Assembly (NCBI GenBank): GCA_023231475.1
Contig: JALJEE010000392.1
Location: forward strand, 1 to 58,595
Direction: 5' to 3'
Length of the DNA: 58,595 bases
From: Seison nebaliae
Taxonomy: Eukaryota; Rotifera; Pararotatoria; Seisonacea; Seisonidae
The first letter of the stretch is position 1; each line of letters opens with the position of its first letter. Below, piece after piece: positions 25,158-36,905 of the stretch. The notes beneath the pieces were generated by a model. It ran no database searches, was not told the origin of the DNA, and was given only the letters and a program-made list of their open reading frames with translations. Position numbers and translations under genes: made by a program.

Positions 25158-25709
25158 GGGCATTTGGTGGACAGGACTATTTGGTAGATCGACCATTTGA
25201 TAGACTCCGTATGCAAAATACAGTTATGTATATCTTTTTGATATTTTCTTTTTTGACATTGAAACTACACCAAATTTATGGATTATTTAAAAATATTATT
25301 GATTTTTGATTTTTTTTTGATTTTTGATTGATATCGTACACTAATATATCATTAAAAATATCCTAATGGGCACCATTAGATTGAGAAGAAAAAATACTTC
25401 GAGAATATACGTCCTTTTATGATGTCAGTCTTTGCCTAACTAACTAAATTTGAAAGACCAACTGTCACCGAACCGATTTATTTTGTGATTATGGTTCTTA
25501 TAATTATAATAAAATATTCACCTATAATATATTATCTAATAATTGATTAAAATAAAAAATTTAATTTAATAGTAATCTTATTTATAATGATACTAATCCA
25601 AAAATTTGGTGTAATTTCAATGTCGAAAAATAAAATATCAAAAGCATAAGAAAATTACATAATTGTATTTTCTATACAGAATCTACCAAATGTTGGGTCT
25701 ACCAAATCA
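25158..25709. mobile_element. Foldback transposable element with long inverted repeats, copy A
   Basis: The left arm (from about 25158, with TTTGGTGGAC and TTTGGTAGATCGACC units, then GACTCCGTATGCAAAATACA) is inversely repeated at the right end (about 25600-25709, with CAATGTCGAAAAATAAAATA, then TCTACCAAATG and TCTACCAAATC). The arms match imperfectly over roughly 130-150 bp. The centre is AT-rich and non-coding. The outer parts contain a repeated TTTGGTAGA unit. A second copy lies at 55322-55530, so this is a dispersed family. No transposase is present, so it must be non-autonomous. Confidence 0.85.
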
Positions 25710-26238
25710 TCGTTCGATGTTAAAGATAAAGGATTTTATTAAAAAAGAGTCACCTGTCGGATTGGAGATCAACATCCGATGTTATTTGATAACTAAAGAA
25801 TTCTAGTTAATTGTTGTCGTTTATCTTATCGTTTGATTGAAATTGATAATTGAAATTTGAAGTGTCAAATTATCTTGATCGTGAAGGTTGAAGGAATGTT
25901 AAAGTAAGAATTCGTATAAAATTTCTTTAAGTTTTATTTAAGGAACAAATGGAAACTTCAGTTAAAAACTTAATAAATAAATGAATAGAATGGAGAAATA
26001 ATATATGAAAGAAAGGGAAATCCGAGATTGGATTATCCTGAATAAATATAATAATTTGCAATGTTCAATATCACTGGATGAATGATGATTGAATTGAATG
26101 GTAGAATACAATCAGATAAAACGCACATAAATCCTGTACAAGTAAAGATCATGAAAGGAAAGAAAAATTTAAATAAATAAAAAGTCGATTGTCTTCGAAG
26201 AAGAGTTGTGTAGATGATGGAATAATGATTCCATTTAA
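25710..26238. other. Intergenic between foldback element and Polycomb RING gene
   Basis: AT-rich, no coding features. It contains the 3' flank of the minus-strand Polycomb RING-finger gene. Nothing else is recognised. Confidence 0.35.
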
Positions 26239-28827
26239 TTATTTACGGTGAGGTTTCCTTTTAAATGGTTGTCTATTGGATATTTTCGCTTTTTCCTTTT
26301 GATCTTTCGATGTGGATGAGTTGTCCATCTCTGACAATGGAATTGATTGACTAAATTGATTTAATAGCGATAATGCATTTGATGGTAAGGAACTGGCGAT
26401 TGATTCATTGTTATTCTTTTGTCGATTCGTAAATTGTTGTCGATTGTGATGTTGTAACATTTGTTGGAACGGAAACACTTCATTTGACTTTCCTTGTTGA
26501 ATGAAACGTTCTTGTTGTTGTTGTAGTTGTTGTTGTTGTTGTTGATGAGTGATTGGTCCCATTGTGTGATTAGTAAGTTGATTAGATTGAATGAAAGTTT
26601 GAATGAAGAGAGACAACATATTCTGTTGATTGTTACAATTGACATTGTTAGTCGATGGAATTAGATTATCTGTTATTCGATCCTTATGTTGATGGATACT
26701 ATTCAATTGAGTATTTGATTGACTCAACACATTCTCACAATTCTCATTCAATAAAGCTGCTGCTGCCGTCATGGTGGTTGTAGAGGAAGAAGATGTTGAA
26801 TTATTGGTGGAATGATTAATCGATTCATTACTCTTTCTATTCATGAGAATTGAAAGCATTTGATCGGAAATAATACTATTTGAAATATTTATATTATTCT
26901 CATTTCGACGAACCACATTCTTCTCATTCGAACACATATTCATCATGTCATTATTATTACCATTATTCGATTGAGAAATCTTCGATTCTTGTTTGAACTT
27001 TTGTTGAAGTTGTCGATTGATTTCAATTCCATTTCTCTCTTGCTCTCTCATTAATTCTTCATGTTTCTGATTCTCTGTAATATTCTCATCTAATTCTGTT
27101 CGATTTAGATTGTGATGAATGATATCTGACGAAGTTGTTTTGGATGCATCAAATAATTGTTTTAATTTCGTTGATGATAAACCATCGAGTAGTAATTGAA
27201 CAGAATGTGTCCCATTGCTATGCTGAGTTGAATTCGTCTGTTTTGAATTATTTTGATCGGAAGATATTATTTCATCTTCTCTTCTACGATCAATGGGTCG
27301 TAGAATTTTCATTAAATAATTTATAGCTGCTTCCGATGATAAAAGATTTTGATGACCGATGGTCATTTCTTCACATTTATTCATTTCCATAGTCATTTTA
27401 TTCTGTTTTATTTCATTTTCTTCACAAACCTTCAAATTAAATTTTCGACGATTGTCACTTTTCGTTTTATCGGTCGTCGATTTCTTACTTAAATTCACAA
27501 TTGACGATGATGATGATATTAAATTTTCTTTAATATTTTTTTTCGGTTCGATCGTCTCTTTCTCTTTTTGAATTTTTGAATGATTCGTTGGTGATGGAAT
27601 ATTGGAGATTGATGGTGATGATAATGTCGAAGAAATTGGAGAGACGGAGGAGGTGATGGGTGTCGTATTCGTCGTTGTTATTTCACTTTCGTTCGTGGAG
27701 AAATTGAGATCTCTCTCTTTCATTTGTTCATCTTGTTTGAGTCGATTTAATCTGATTAATTCGGCCAGTGACTCCACACGTAATTGGGAAAGATTGAAAA
27801 CATATGTCGCTTCAATCAACAAAGGTGTTGTTTCACTTCCAATGATATTATTTGAATAAACTTGAAAATAATCCACAATATCATTCAACATCATTCGTTT
27901 TCCATCAATTCTCATTTTCTTCTTCATTTCATTCATATTCTCATCATCAAATACTTGTGCGACGAGAATTAAATTGAATAATTTTTCGTCGGTGGCCAAA
28001 TTCTCTTTCATCATCAGTTTCTTCTTCTCAACAATGTCATTTTCATCGTGAAATGCTTGCAGCAAATCATCATGAATGATTGGCGGACACTTAAGTCGTA
28101 GGAACTTTTGAAGTGAAGTAGTTGCCATATTGGTGGGACATTCGAATCTTTTCCATTGTTGCTAAAAAAAGTAATTGAAGTGAAATTGATTTTGGTGCAC
28201 AAACAAAATTAATATTAACATAAATCGGAACGTTTTCTTTCTTGTTTGATTTAAGAGATTTCCTGCAAACCAATTAAGAAAATAAAATAATAACAATTTC
28301 AAAATTATTCAACAAACTTTAACGAGTGTGTCATTAAATTCAAAGTAACATTTGTCTTCACCAACATATAAATTGATCCTAATGATTTCTTCTTTCGGAT
28401 CACTTCGTTGAATGTTCTCCTTCTTTTAATTTCAACTAAACAAAAAATAATTTGAATTTAAAAAGAATATAATGAAAGTAAACCATCTAAAATGTTTCTC
28501 TGCATCATGTCGATAACATTCTGGAGAATGTAATCGTCTTTCAATGAAATCTCTTCATTCGATCCAACATTTATGGGACATATTGGACATTGGTTACATG
28601 ACTTCAAATGACTTACAATACAACTACGACAAACTAGAAAGGATATTGTCAATTTAGATTAAATTTGAGAACTAACATGAATGCATGCAGTGAACAATAC
28701 ATGTCGCATCGATCTTAATTCCAGAGCAGATGGGACAAGTGACAAATGTTTGTACATCCTTTATTGGTAATTCGACAACATCATTTTTCTTCTTATCATC
28801 ATTTTCTGCAGTCGCACATCTCTTCAT
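26239..28827 (-). CDS. PCGF (Psc-like): Polycomb group RING-finger protein (RING + RAWUL + long disordered tail)
   Basis: Five exons: 28827-28677, 28633-28484, 28435-28318, 28262-28232 and 28161-26239, giving 790 aa with agreeing phases. The RING spans aa 31-69: CPIC, IDATCIVHCMHS, FCRSCIVSHL and CPIC, with all eight zinc ligands present. The YILQNVI stretch and a KRRRTF segment follow as in PCGF proteins. The RAWUL domain begins near aa 140 across exons 4-5 (KRFECPTNMATTSLQKFLRL) and runs to about aa 271 (DGKRMMLNDI, TPLLIEATYVF). PCGF proteins pair with RING1 in PRC1 to ubiquitinate H2A and compact chromatin. The remaining 520 residues are Ser/Asn/Gln-rich and disordered, as in Drosophila Psc. 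The ATG at 28128 is internal, not the start. Exon 3 is the least certain because another frame over it also looks protein-like. Confidence 0.88.
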
Positions 28828-31800
28828 AATTTTTACTGATTTATAAGATACATATGTAAATGGGATGAATCTGTTATTACAACGTTACCATAGCAACGAG
28901 AGAAATAAACAAAATAATAAATTTAGGGAATAAAATTTTTCATGAATATAAAAGGAAATTGAAGACTATCGATATCATGACAAAGTCAATATAGGTAATT
29001 TCTTAAAATTTTTCCATTTCTACAATTTCTACAATTTCTACGTCAAAAGGAGTCGCAACGAGAAACATCAACAAAAAGAATGACCATTAAATTCGTGTTA
29101 ATTGTTAAATGAATGAAAGAGAAGAGTAAATGTTCAGCTATTTTCATGATTAAATCGTCATTAAATACCACATACACATACAAAGACTCAGAATAAATGA
29201 AATGGAAGAGAAACGATCTTCTTCTCTCTTCTTCCAATTTACTTTCCTAACAGTAAATGTCGATGACAGTCGATTTATTATGAAAAATGTATCGGAAGCG
29301 AATGATATTATTTCTGAAAGAACTGAATAAAAATTCCTGTGGTTTCTTCTCTCGAACAATTGGGAGAATTGGGAGAATTGGATATTATTCTATTCGCTCC
29401 TTGTACTGTCATGTGTGAAGTATTCATTCGATTAATCGAACTTGATAATTTCACACATTGTTATCTTTTCACAGAATTTATGACGGACAATATGAATTCT
29501 TTTAAGACGACACCAATTCTTTCATTTGAGCTTACACTGGCCTTTGTCCAAAAACTTATATTTTCAAAGAAACATATTTATTTATTCTCCGTTACACATA
29601 TTCCCGAATAACATTATTTTTCATATTATATCGTAAATGAATTATCATATTTCATCTCGTATTAACGAAACGAAAAAATACGTGATTAATAAATGAATGA
29701 TATAGGCTTATCATTACGAAACATCAAATAATAAACAAGTATAATAATTGAGAAATATATCAATAATAATCAACTACTACTATAATCTACATAACTTATT
29801 GACGTAAATTATTCTTGCTATTCTTGTGGAATAAGAATAATAATAATTATTATTATATATAAAAATTATATATATATTACCAGTAATGAAAATAATAAGA
29901 ATTTACATAAAGACGTTGTGAGGTGTGTTTGTCTTCAACGAAATAATATTATTATTATACATACGATTAATCAATTAGGGGAAGAAAATTGTTTACATTT
30001 TAAAATCGATAGAAAACTGTTATTTGGCTACTGCTTAAAAGATTTGAATTCCGTATAACTGAACTCAACTACAACTTTAACTTTAACTTTTTCATTCAGA
30101 ATAATTTTTTCTTTGTATTCTTACTAATCAATTATTTCTTATTGACCATGACAATTAGAATAATTCCACTATAAAATTACAAAAAATAAAGAAACTAAGA
30201 ACGACTCGACCGTTTTTAACCGTAACTGTTTTCTTCGTACATGGAGAGATGTAGTAGAATGTTGTAGCAACAGTTGAGAAAGTAGCGCGTGTGGAAAAAA
30301 TGAAAGAAGAGAAAAATGTATCCACTCACTCGCAAATGACGTCAATCTTCCGTGACGAGAAGAAGAAAATAATATAATTAATCCTTTACATAAATAAAAC
30401 GCTAAACAATTTTAATTAAAATACAGTTATTTGTCGAACTCGCAAAATATTTATCTTTTCTTTTTATTCAAATTTCGATTGCACAATTTTCAATCAATGA
30501 AACTTAGTGATCAATATTGGAAGATGAGTGAGGAAGCCTGGAGAATGAACCCTTGTAATGCTTTGGCGAACTTTGTTAGAGGAAGAGAAAAATAAAAGAA
30601 GAATTTGGTTGTTATACTTTGAACGATCGGCACAATCGTAGAAATGATGATAAAAGGGAGAAATAAAGAAATTGCATTTCTCTTCACCCGCCTTTTCGTT
30701 GAACGAATGAATCCGTATTCCTCCTTCTACATATAAAACTCTTCAATAATTAGAGGAACAATTTCTATCTCCTTTATATAATATCATACTCTACGTGAGT
30801 TCTACTGATGAATATGTCAGTAATACCATATAATTCTCAATTTATTAAATGCACATTAATATTAAAGGACATGTAAGTTACATATAGACAGAACTTCCAA
30901 TATTCAGTATAATATTAGATCAACTGAATTAATTTGATGAATAAACATTCACTAAAGAAACAATATCTATGTAGATTCTATATTATAGAAATTATATTAT
31001 TCTGGTTACGTAGTCAAATGAATGAAATTTATTAAGGAGAGTTATATACATTCTATTTCATTTCTTACATAGACATAGACGATAAGAAAGAATTTCTCTG
31101 TATAACAATAATATTTTATGTATGTTCCTCATTTATTCTCCGTCCGTAAAAGATTTGCATTGATAAGTCTTTCTAACTGAAAGACTCTCTTTTTATGATT
31201 CTTTTTCTGTTCAACTCTACCACACTACAATTGTGTTATCGCTACAATTTGACCGAATTATTTCTTCTTATTTCTCGTCAGTTCTCGAATTTAATAATAA
31301 CATTTGGAGAACTTAGGAAGACACACAGATACACACACATAGAGGGACCCCTACTAACTAACATATACATATGTCTGTGTATACATCATCACTCAAATTA
31401 GTGTGGAGAGATCTCTGTTCAACTCGGTCCTAATCATGATGATGGACCACTACACGCAACTCCTCTAATAATGGTGAATTTTTTCCGATCCAAGAAGATG
31501 TGATATTTATACAATAGAATGGACGTAGAAATGATTGGGGTAGTAGAGATGGGAACATGAAATGGCATACGATTGACTGAACATGATTGTAGGAAAATGA
31601 ATACTATAAAAGAGACTAGAAAGGTCCCCTTTCTTATTTGTAGAGTGAATATGTAGCTGACGTGGACACTCGAAAACATTTGGAAGGGAAATTGTTTTAC
31701 TCTTATATCAATAAATATGAGGGCGGTTTCTACTTCTAATGAAGAAGAAACCTATTTTCTTTTTTGGATTCGGTTCTATACAGCCATCCTAATAATAAAA

Positions 31801-32905
31801 TAAGGGAACATTATTAATGATTGAAGAAACAGAGAGAACTTAAAATATATTCACACTTCTTATTTCTAATACTGACATAAGTGAACGTGCTCACGTGCTC
31901 AATAGAAAGCATAGCGACTGCTGATGGCTAATTGATAAGGGAGAACAGATTATCTGTTTTCCATTAAATTTCTGACAGACATGTTGCCCTTAATGAGAAT
32001 AAATATCTCAAGTGAATATACAGATGTTATTAATCAGCTGCGAATGAAAGTTAATCTTAATGAACGATAATTTTTTGACCCCTCTGAATACTAATTTATC
32101 ATTGCAAACGAATTGCAAATTCGGATCATCGAGTTATTCGAGTGAGATCTAATATCACATATACATATGTATGATCCGAATAATTGAATGCAGAAAGATG
32201 AATTGAATAAATTAGAAATTCTCCTGATGAATATAAAACGAAGAGATATTTGTATGTCAATTTGATCAAATGGATTTCGACTTAAAAGTAAATCTTCTGA
32301 CTAGTTTTATTCATTCTGATTCGTCTGTCCACAAGTTTCTTTTTAATATTAATCTTGGATTGTACTTGACATTTGAATGAATCTTTGACATCCGACGACT
32401 ACTAATTGAGCTTTTGTTTATTAAAGGACAATAAAGGTTCTTCTTTCGATCTTCTATTACTCCCCGTCAATTGGAATAATAATACTTTGAATTATTCGTT
32501 GCAATTCTTATAAATAGTGATATTTGAATAAAATGAGAGAGAACGAGAGATTAGTAAAAATATCAGATAAAAATTAAACGGACAAATAAATCATTTGATT
32601 TAATTTTGATATTAAAGTTCTTTAAATTTACGGTAAATAACGCCGTTATTATAACGGTAACTAAAACACTAAAACAAATTGCTGAAAGATTGAAAGAAAT
32701 GAATAAGAACTGAAATTGACAATAACAATATTAACTAATAGTATTAACTGTACAATAATTTGAAACTAAAAACGATTGATAGATAAATATGTGTAGCCTA
32801 CTTCTGACAGTTGAGCTACAAATAGAATGTTGTTAAAAAGCAACGGTCGCGCAAAAATACTAAAAGAAGATAAGAAGAGTACATGATTTTTCTTCCTTAA
32901 AACTT
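28828..32905. other. Long intergenic stretch between divergent genes
   Basis: About 4 kb between the divergently transcribed PCGF gene and the TSP1-repeat gene. The frame at 29339-29611 starts with GTG, has no ATG and shows no domain. ATT/TA-rich simple repeats lie near 29820-29880. Nothing coding or structural beyond this is recognised. It probably holds both promoters and their regulatory DNA. Confidence 0.4.
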
Positions 32906-35069
32906 ATGAAACTCTTGTGGTTGTTGTTGATAAGATTAGTTGGAAATTGTTTAGGAAATAACTACCATGATAATATGGTTCAATGTTTTTCAACTAAAAA
33001 TGTTGATAATCGCTTATTCAGTCAAGAATTTGCTGCAAATGGATTTAGTACTTTAGCAGAGGAATATAATGTGAGAAATTGCGAGAAGCTTTGTGAAAGG
33101 AATGAACCATATTTCCGTATTATGACTCGGGATCTTCCAGAAGAACAACCAGATCGTGCATCATCTTTTGAATCTCCAATCTTCTCTTGTGCTACTCAAT
33201 TTAAAAATAAAGAAATTAATTGTGAGTCATTAGGCGCGGAAATATTCTTCCTACTATTCGCTCAATTACCAACAGAGTTACAACAAGAATTGAAGAAAGA
33301 ATGTCTCCAGCTCGACTCGTTACAAGAGGATGAATTGCAAGTATTTAAACATCCAATATTAGGATTGAAAACTGTAATTCATCCAAAGATAAATTGGCAT
33401 CGAGATATGTTCCGATTATTAACATCACACGGTTATACTTATCGACCTGAGACACGATCTTATATTTTGATAACTGGTGTTAGTAGTTTTATTGTAAATA
33501 GAAACTGTATTTTATATTTTTAAAATTTCTCAAGAAATGTCCAGGTCTTCGAATAATTAAAATAGCCCAACCGTTTTGTCTTCAAAATATGTTATTAGTA
33601 CGTCTTATTCAAGCATATGATTGCATCTTCCCAAATTCTCGATGTGATCATCTTTACAAATATCGAATTGGTGATCCTCTAATTGATCAGATGGGTAAAC
33701 TGAATGTATCAATGGATAATGTCGAATTTAGTGTAGGTGTAGGCAATTGTACGAAAGATTGTTTCTACAAATATCAATGTTATCGATTGCGTCATAATAT
33801 CTTGCTGAGACTATTCAACGGTTAATTGATAAATTGGAAATTGTCTTTATAAAACATTTTATTTGTTTAGAAAAGGTTGTTCCTTTTATGTCATTTAAGA
33901 ATGTGCCGATCTTCAACGATTCTGATTCGACTTGCAACATAACTGCTCATATTAATCGAGTTGTTAGACAAGGAGTCTACGTTAATAATAATAGAATAGT
34001 TTTAGGTTAGTTTTCCATTTTATATTTTATTTTATTTTATTCTTGATTATCGTTTATCAATTTATTATTAAATTTAAATAAAAAACTTTTAATTATAATT
34101 AATTGATTCGATAATTATTCAAAATTCACAGTTAGGTATCAATTTCTTAATTGTTTCTATTTTCTCTTAGGTAGTCCAAACAATTATTGGATGTTATTTG
34201 GGGAACAATTGCCATTCAATGAAATTCGTCAGAGGAACAAAAGAGCTGCTGCTATTTTCCCACCGGTGCAAATTTATCAGCAAAGACAGTTGACGAAACA
34301 AGTTCAACCGAATGTGTGGAGTGCATGGTCGACATGGAGTTCATGTGACGTGGATTGTGGGAAGTCGGAAGTGAAAAGAACACGACAATGTCTCGTTCCG
34401 TCATCACCATGGCTTTGTGTAGACAAATCAGAAGAAACACGTGAATGTATCGAACCTTGTTGGAGTGCGTGGTCTGATTGGTCGGATTGTACGGTGAATT
34501 GTGGACATGGATTAGAGAATCGCTATCGCAATTGTCGTTTCCGTAGAGAGGAAGTATGTCGTGAAAAATTCGCAGGTGAGTCTTATGAAACAAGAGAGTG
34601 TGTTGGGAAGAATGGACATGATTGTATCAAATATTATTTAACCGAATGGAGTGACTGGACGCCATGTACGAGTACATGTGGAGAAGGATTGAAAACGAGA
34701 AAAAGACGTTGTTTAAAAGAAGATAATACGAGAAAGAAACGACGGATATCTGTACTGACATTAAGAAAACATCAATCGCTTCGAATACGTCGAGAAATTT
34801 CAGATGATGAAGAAGAAGAAACGTCGAGAAGTGTCATAGTTAATCGAGCGATAAATATTTGCAAAGTTGAACCCGCTTTCATTGAGACTGACACTGCTAC
34901 TTGTATTGCCATTTGTCCAAACGATACACCTAATTGGCTCGTCTCATTGAGTGTAGTCTTCTTTCTTGCTAATCTTTCTCTCATTATTCTTATCATTATC
35001 ATCACCATTTATTTTAAGAGATATAAGAAAGAAGAGACAATGCGAACATTCTCGCATATGAATAACTGA
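32906..35069 (+). CDS. Type I membrane protein with three TSP1 repeats
   Basis: Four exons: 32906-33493, 33535-33820, 33871-34005 and 34171-35069, giving 635 aa with phases agreeing. A signal peptide starts the protein (MKLLWLLLIRLVGNCLG). The next 370 residues are a Cys-containing ectodomain I do not recognise. Three thrombospondin type 1 repeats follow, at about aa 386-433 (WSAWSTWSSC), 434-488 (WSAWSDWSDC) and 495 onward (EWSDWTPC). They carry WxxW C-mannosylation motifs and CxxxC-G-type cores. A polybasic stretch (RKKRR, later RIRRE) precedes an acidic spacer, then one transmembrane helix at about 592-618 and a 17-residue cytoplasmic tail. TSP1 repeats bind matrix, glycans or partner receptors at the cell surface. 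The polybasic sites could be furin-type cleavage sites. AATAAA follows the stop directly. The identity of the N-terminal ectodomain is open. Confidence 0.85.
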
Positions 35070-35225
35070 AATAAAAATATTCTATTTTCAATTCTCTTAA
35101 TCATTTCTTCTTTGACAATTTATTTTATTTTACGTTTTTTTCATTTTCTTAACTGAATTCGACAATTACGATCTATCTCCAAATCGCTTATTATACTCAC
35201 AGTAACAAATTTATCAGAGAGAAAA

Positions 35226-36448
35226 ATGGGTTGTGGAAAATCGACACCAATCCATCCAAGTGCAATTTGTTTGTCTAAAAAACTTAAAATAAAACTATTG
35301 TTTAGGAGAAACTAGAGATTCGGATTTACCAAGTTTGTCTAATTTGAAAATTTAAAGAACTGAATTAATTTCATAGGAATCTCTCATTCCTCCCAATTAC
35401 GTGGAAGTGTTTCGTTTTTTCTTTTATTCCCGTAGTTCAACTTAACATTTTTGTTCTCATATTATTTCCTTTTCTAGCATCTCGGTTAGATGAGTTCAGT
35501 TCTAATGTTTTTTCTATCTTTCTGTGACATGTAGCGGATGAAGAACAAATTGGAGAACAATCCGTTGTGGACCAATTAAGAGAATCGATGGCCATGAGAA
35601 CGAGCACTAAACATGGTGGAGAAGCTGATGATGGAGAACTTGATATTACCACCGCCAACTTACAATATGTTAATTTTCTTTCGAACTTTTAATTTTAAAA
35701 TCTCTTAATTTGAGACGCCTTCAAAAAAATCTAAATATTGTGCGTGTATGAAATAAGTTAGAATTTAAGAAAATTTAAATTTAAGAATTACAACGAACTT
35801 CAATATTTCGAGTATTTCCCGATATGATACCAAAATTAGATCTATTTTTTTTCGTTCAATAATTTCCATATTTATTTTAAATAAATTATAATTTTTATTT
35901 TAAAACTTTTTTTCTCGACATCCAATAATATCAAACTGACATCATTGTCATAGATGTGTGAATGTTTACAATCAATTAAACAGTAGAACATTTTATTTAT
36001 TCAATCTGCTTATTTCATTGGATTAATCATAATAAATTTTTTGGGAAATACTAATATTTTTTTAATTGAAGAAAAGAGATTCGGATGATTCTGAATATGA
36101 GGAAGACTTGCGGAGGTTAAGTGCAGAAATCGATGATGAGAAATTACAATATGAAACTGGTTATTAGTATAATATTTTGAGATTTATGTTCATTTGCTTA
36201 GCATTGCGAGCGAAAGAAATGAAGAAGGTGAAAGATGAGATGAGTGAATTGGAAAAATACGGTGATATCGATGACTTTTTATCGTTTTTATTTTTTGTTT
36301 TTTTCATTTCTCAATAACTGTTTTTAGTGGAACTGAGACAGTTCCGAAAATAAAGAATACTAAAACGGTAGCAGAAGAAATCGGCATTAATTATACGAAA
36401 TCTGAATTAAGAATAATGAAGGAAGTGGAGGAATTGTATAATATTTGA
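35226..36448 (+). CDS. Probable N-myristoylated/palmitoylated coiled-coil protein
   Basis: Eight small exons: 35226-35259, 35306-35332, 35377-35406, 35478-35498, 35535-35668, 36072-36159, 36202-36283 and 36328-36448, giving 178 aa. Every phase agrees. The N-terminus MGCGKST fits Gly2 myristoylation and Cys3 palmitoylation, so a membrane-tethered cytosolic protein is likely. The middle is acidic and polar (DEEQIGEQSVVDQLRE, GEADDGELDI). The C-terminal half is charged and helical (DSDDSEYEEDLRRLSAE, LRAKEMKKVKDEM) and may form a coiled coil. I do not recognise the family. Exons of 21-34 nt at the 5' end rely on phase alone and are the least certain part. The ATG is only 156 bp after the stop of the upstream TSP1 gene on the same strand, with an ATCAG acceptor-like site 8 nt before it. 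Intron 5 is 403 nt. Confidence 0.68.
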
Positions 36449-36611
36449 AATTAATTCTTTTCAAATTGTTTTGAGGCATCATATATATACTTCATTTTTT
36501 AGTAAAACATCAAATAAATATTTGATAATAATGATGTAATCATAACAAGTAAAGACGAATTCCAATTAACCATTATCGATTGGGAATGAATAAAATTTTA
36601 ATATTTTCAAT

Positions 36612-36905
36612 TCATCCTAATACTTGTTGACTATCTGTCGTTGCTACTGAACTACGAGGTGTCGGAGGTATTGCGAACCAATTTCGTGGTGTATGATGTT
36701 GATAGATGTAGAAGGTGATTAGTTGAATAAGATATAAAGTGAAGCCAAAGAGTAAATGTTGCCATGACAATTGAGTGACATCAATATAGTTCTCTTCTCT
36801 CATCTCAATTGAGTTTCGAATAGGATTAACGAATGAAGATAATTTAAGGAAAAAGTAGGAAACTGTGGAAAGGAAATAGAATATTATTAAATAACGCTTT
36901 ATCAG
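36612..36905 (-). CDS. Small membrane protein, partial (C-terminal exon)
   Basis: The minus frame is open from an acceptor-like TTTGTAG (36906 side) to the stop at 36612, about 97 codons. It has two hydrophobic helices: one early (RYLIIFYFLSTVSYFFLKL), one later (WQHLLFGFTLYLIQLITFYI). A polar C-terminus with PPTPRSS follows. The only in-frame ATG is at 36803, after the first helix, so either the protein is shorter with one helix or an upstream exon supplies the start. A candidate is the ATG at 37261 (LNMFSSKLKNWLD then a phase-0 GT), but this is weak. Directly upstream, an ATG frame (MNNPSHNKF) runs into the same frame but is ended by the TAG of the acceptor. Family not recognised. It is tail to tail with the lipidated-protein gene. 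Confidence 0.45.
   Translation of the reverse strand: MIKRYLIIFYFLSTVSYFFLKLSSFVNPIRNSIEMREENYIDVTQLSWQHLLFGFTLYLIQLITFYIYQHHTPRNWFAIPPTPRSSVATTDSQQVLG

Noticed and set aside
28126-28128. ATG at 28128 as start of a separate 629-aa gene
   Set aside because: The frame continues upstream through an acceptor at 28162 with KRFECPTN, which is the RAWUL start. The RING exons lie just upstream in agreeing phase, so it is one PCGF gene.
28014-28273. Two short minus frames overlapping the PCGF 5' region
   Set aside because: They read through predicted introns of PCGF and match no domain.
29339-29611. 90-codon plus frame
   Set aside because: Starts with GTG, no ATG, no domain, no supporting splice signals.
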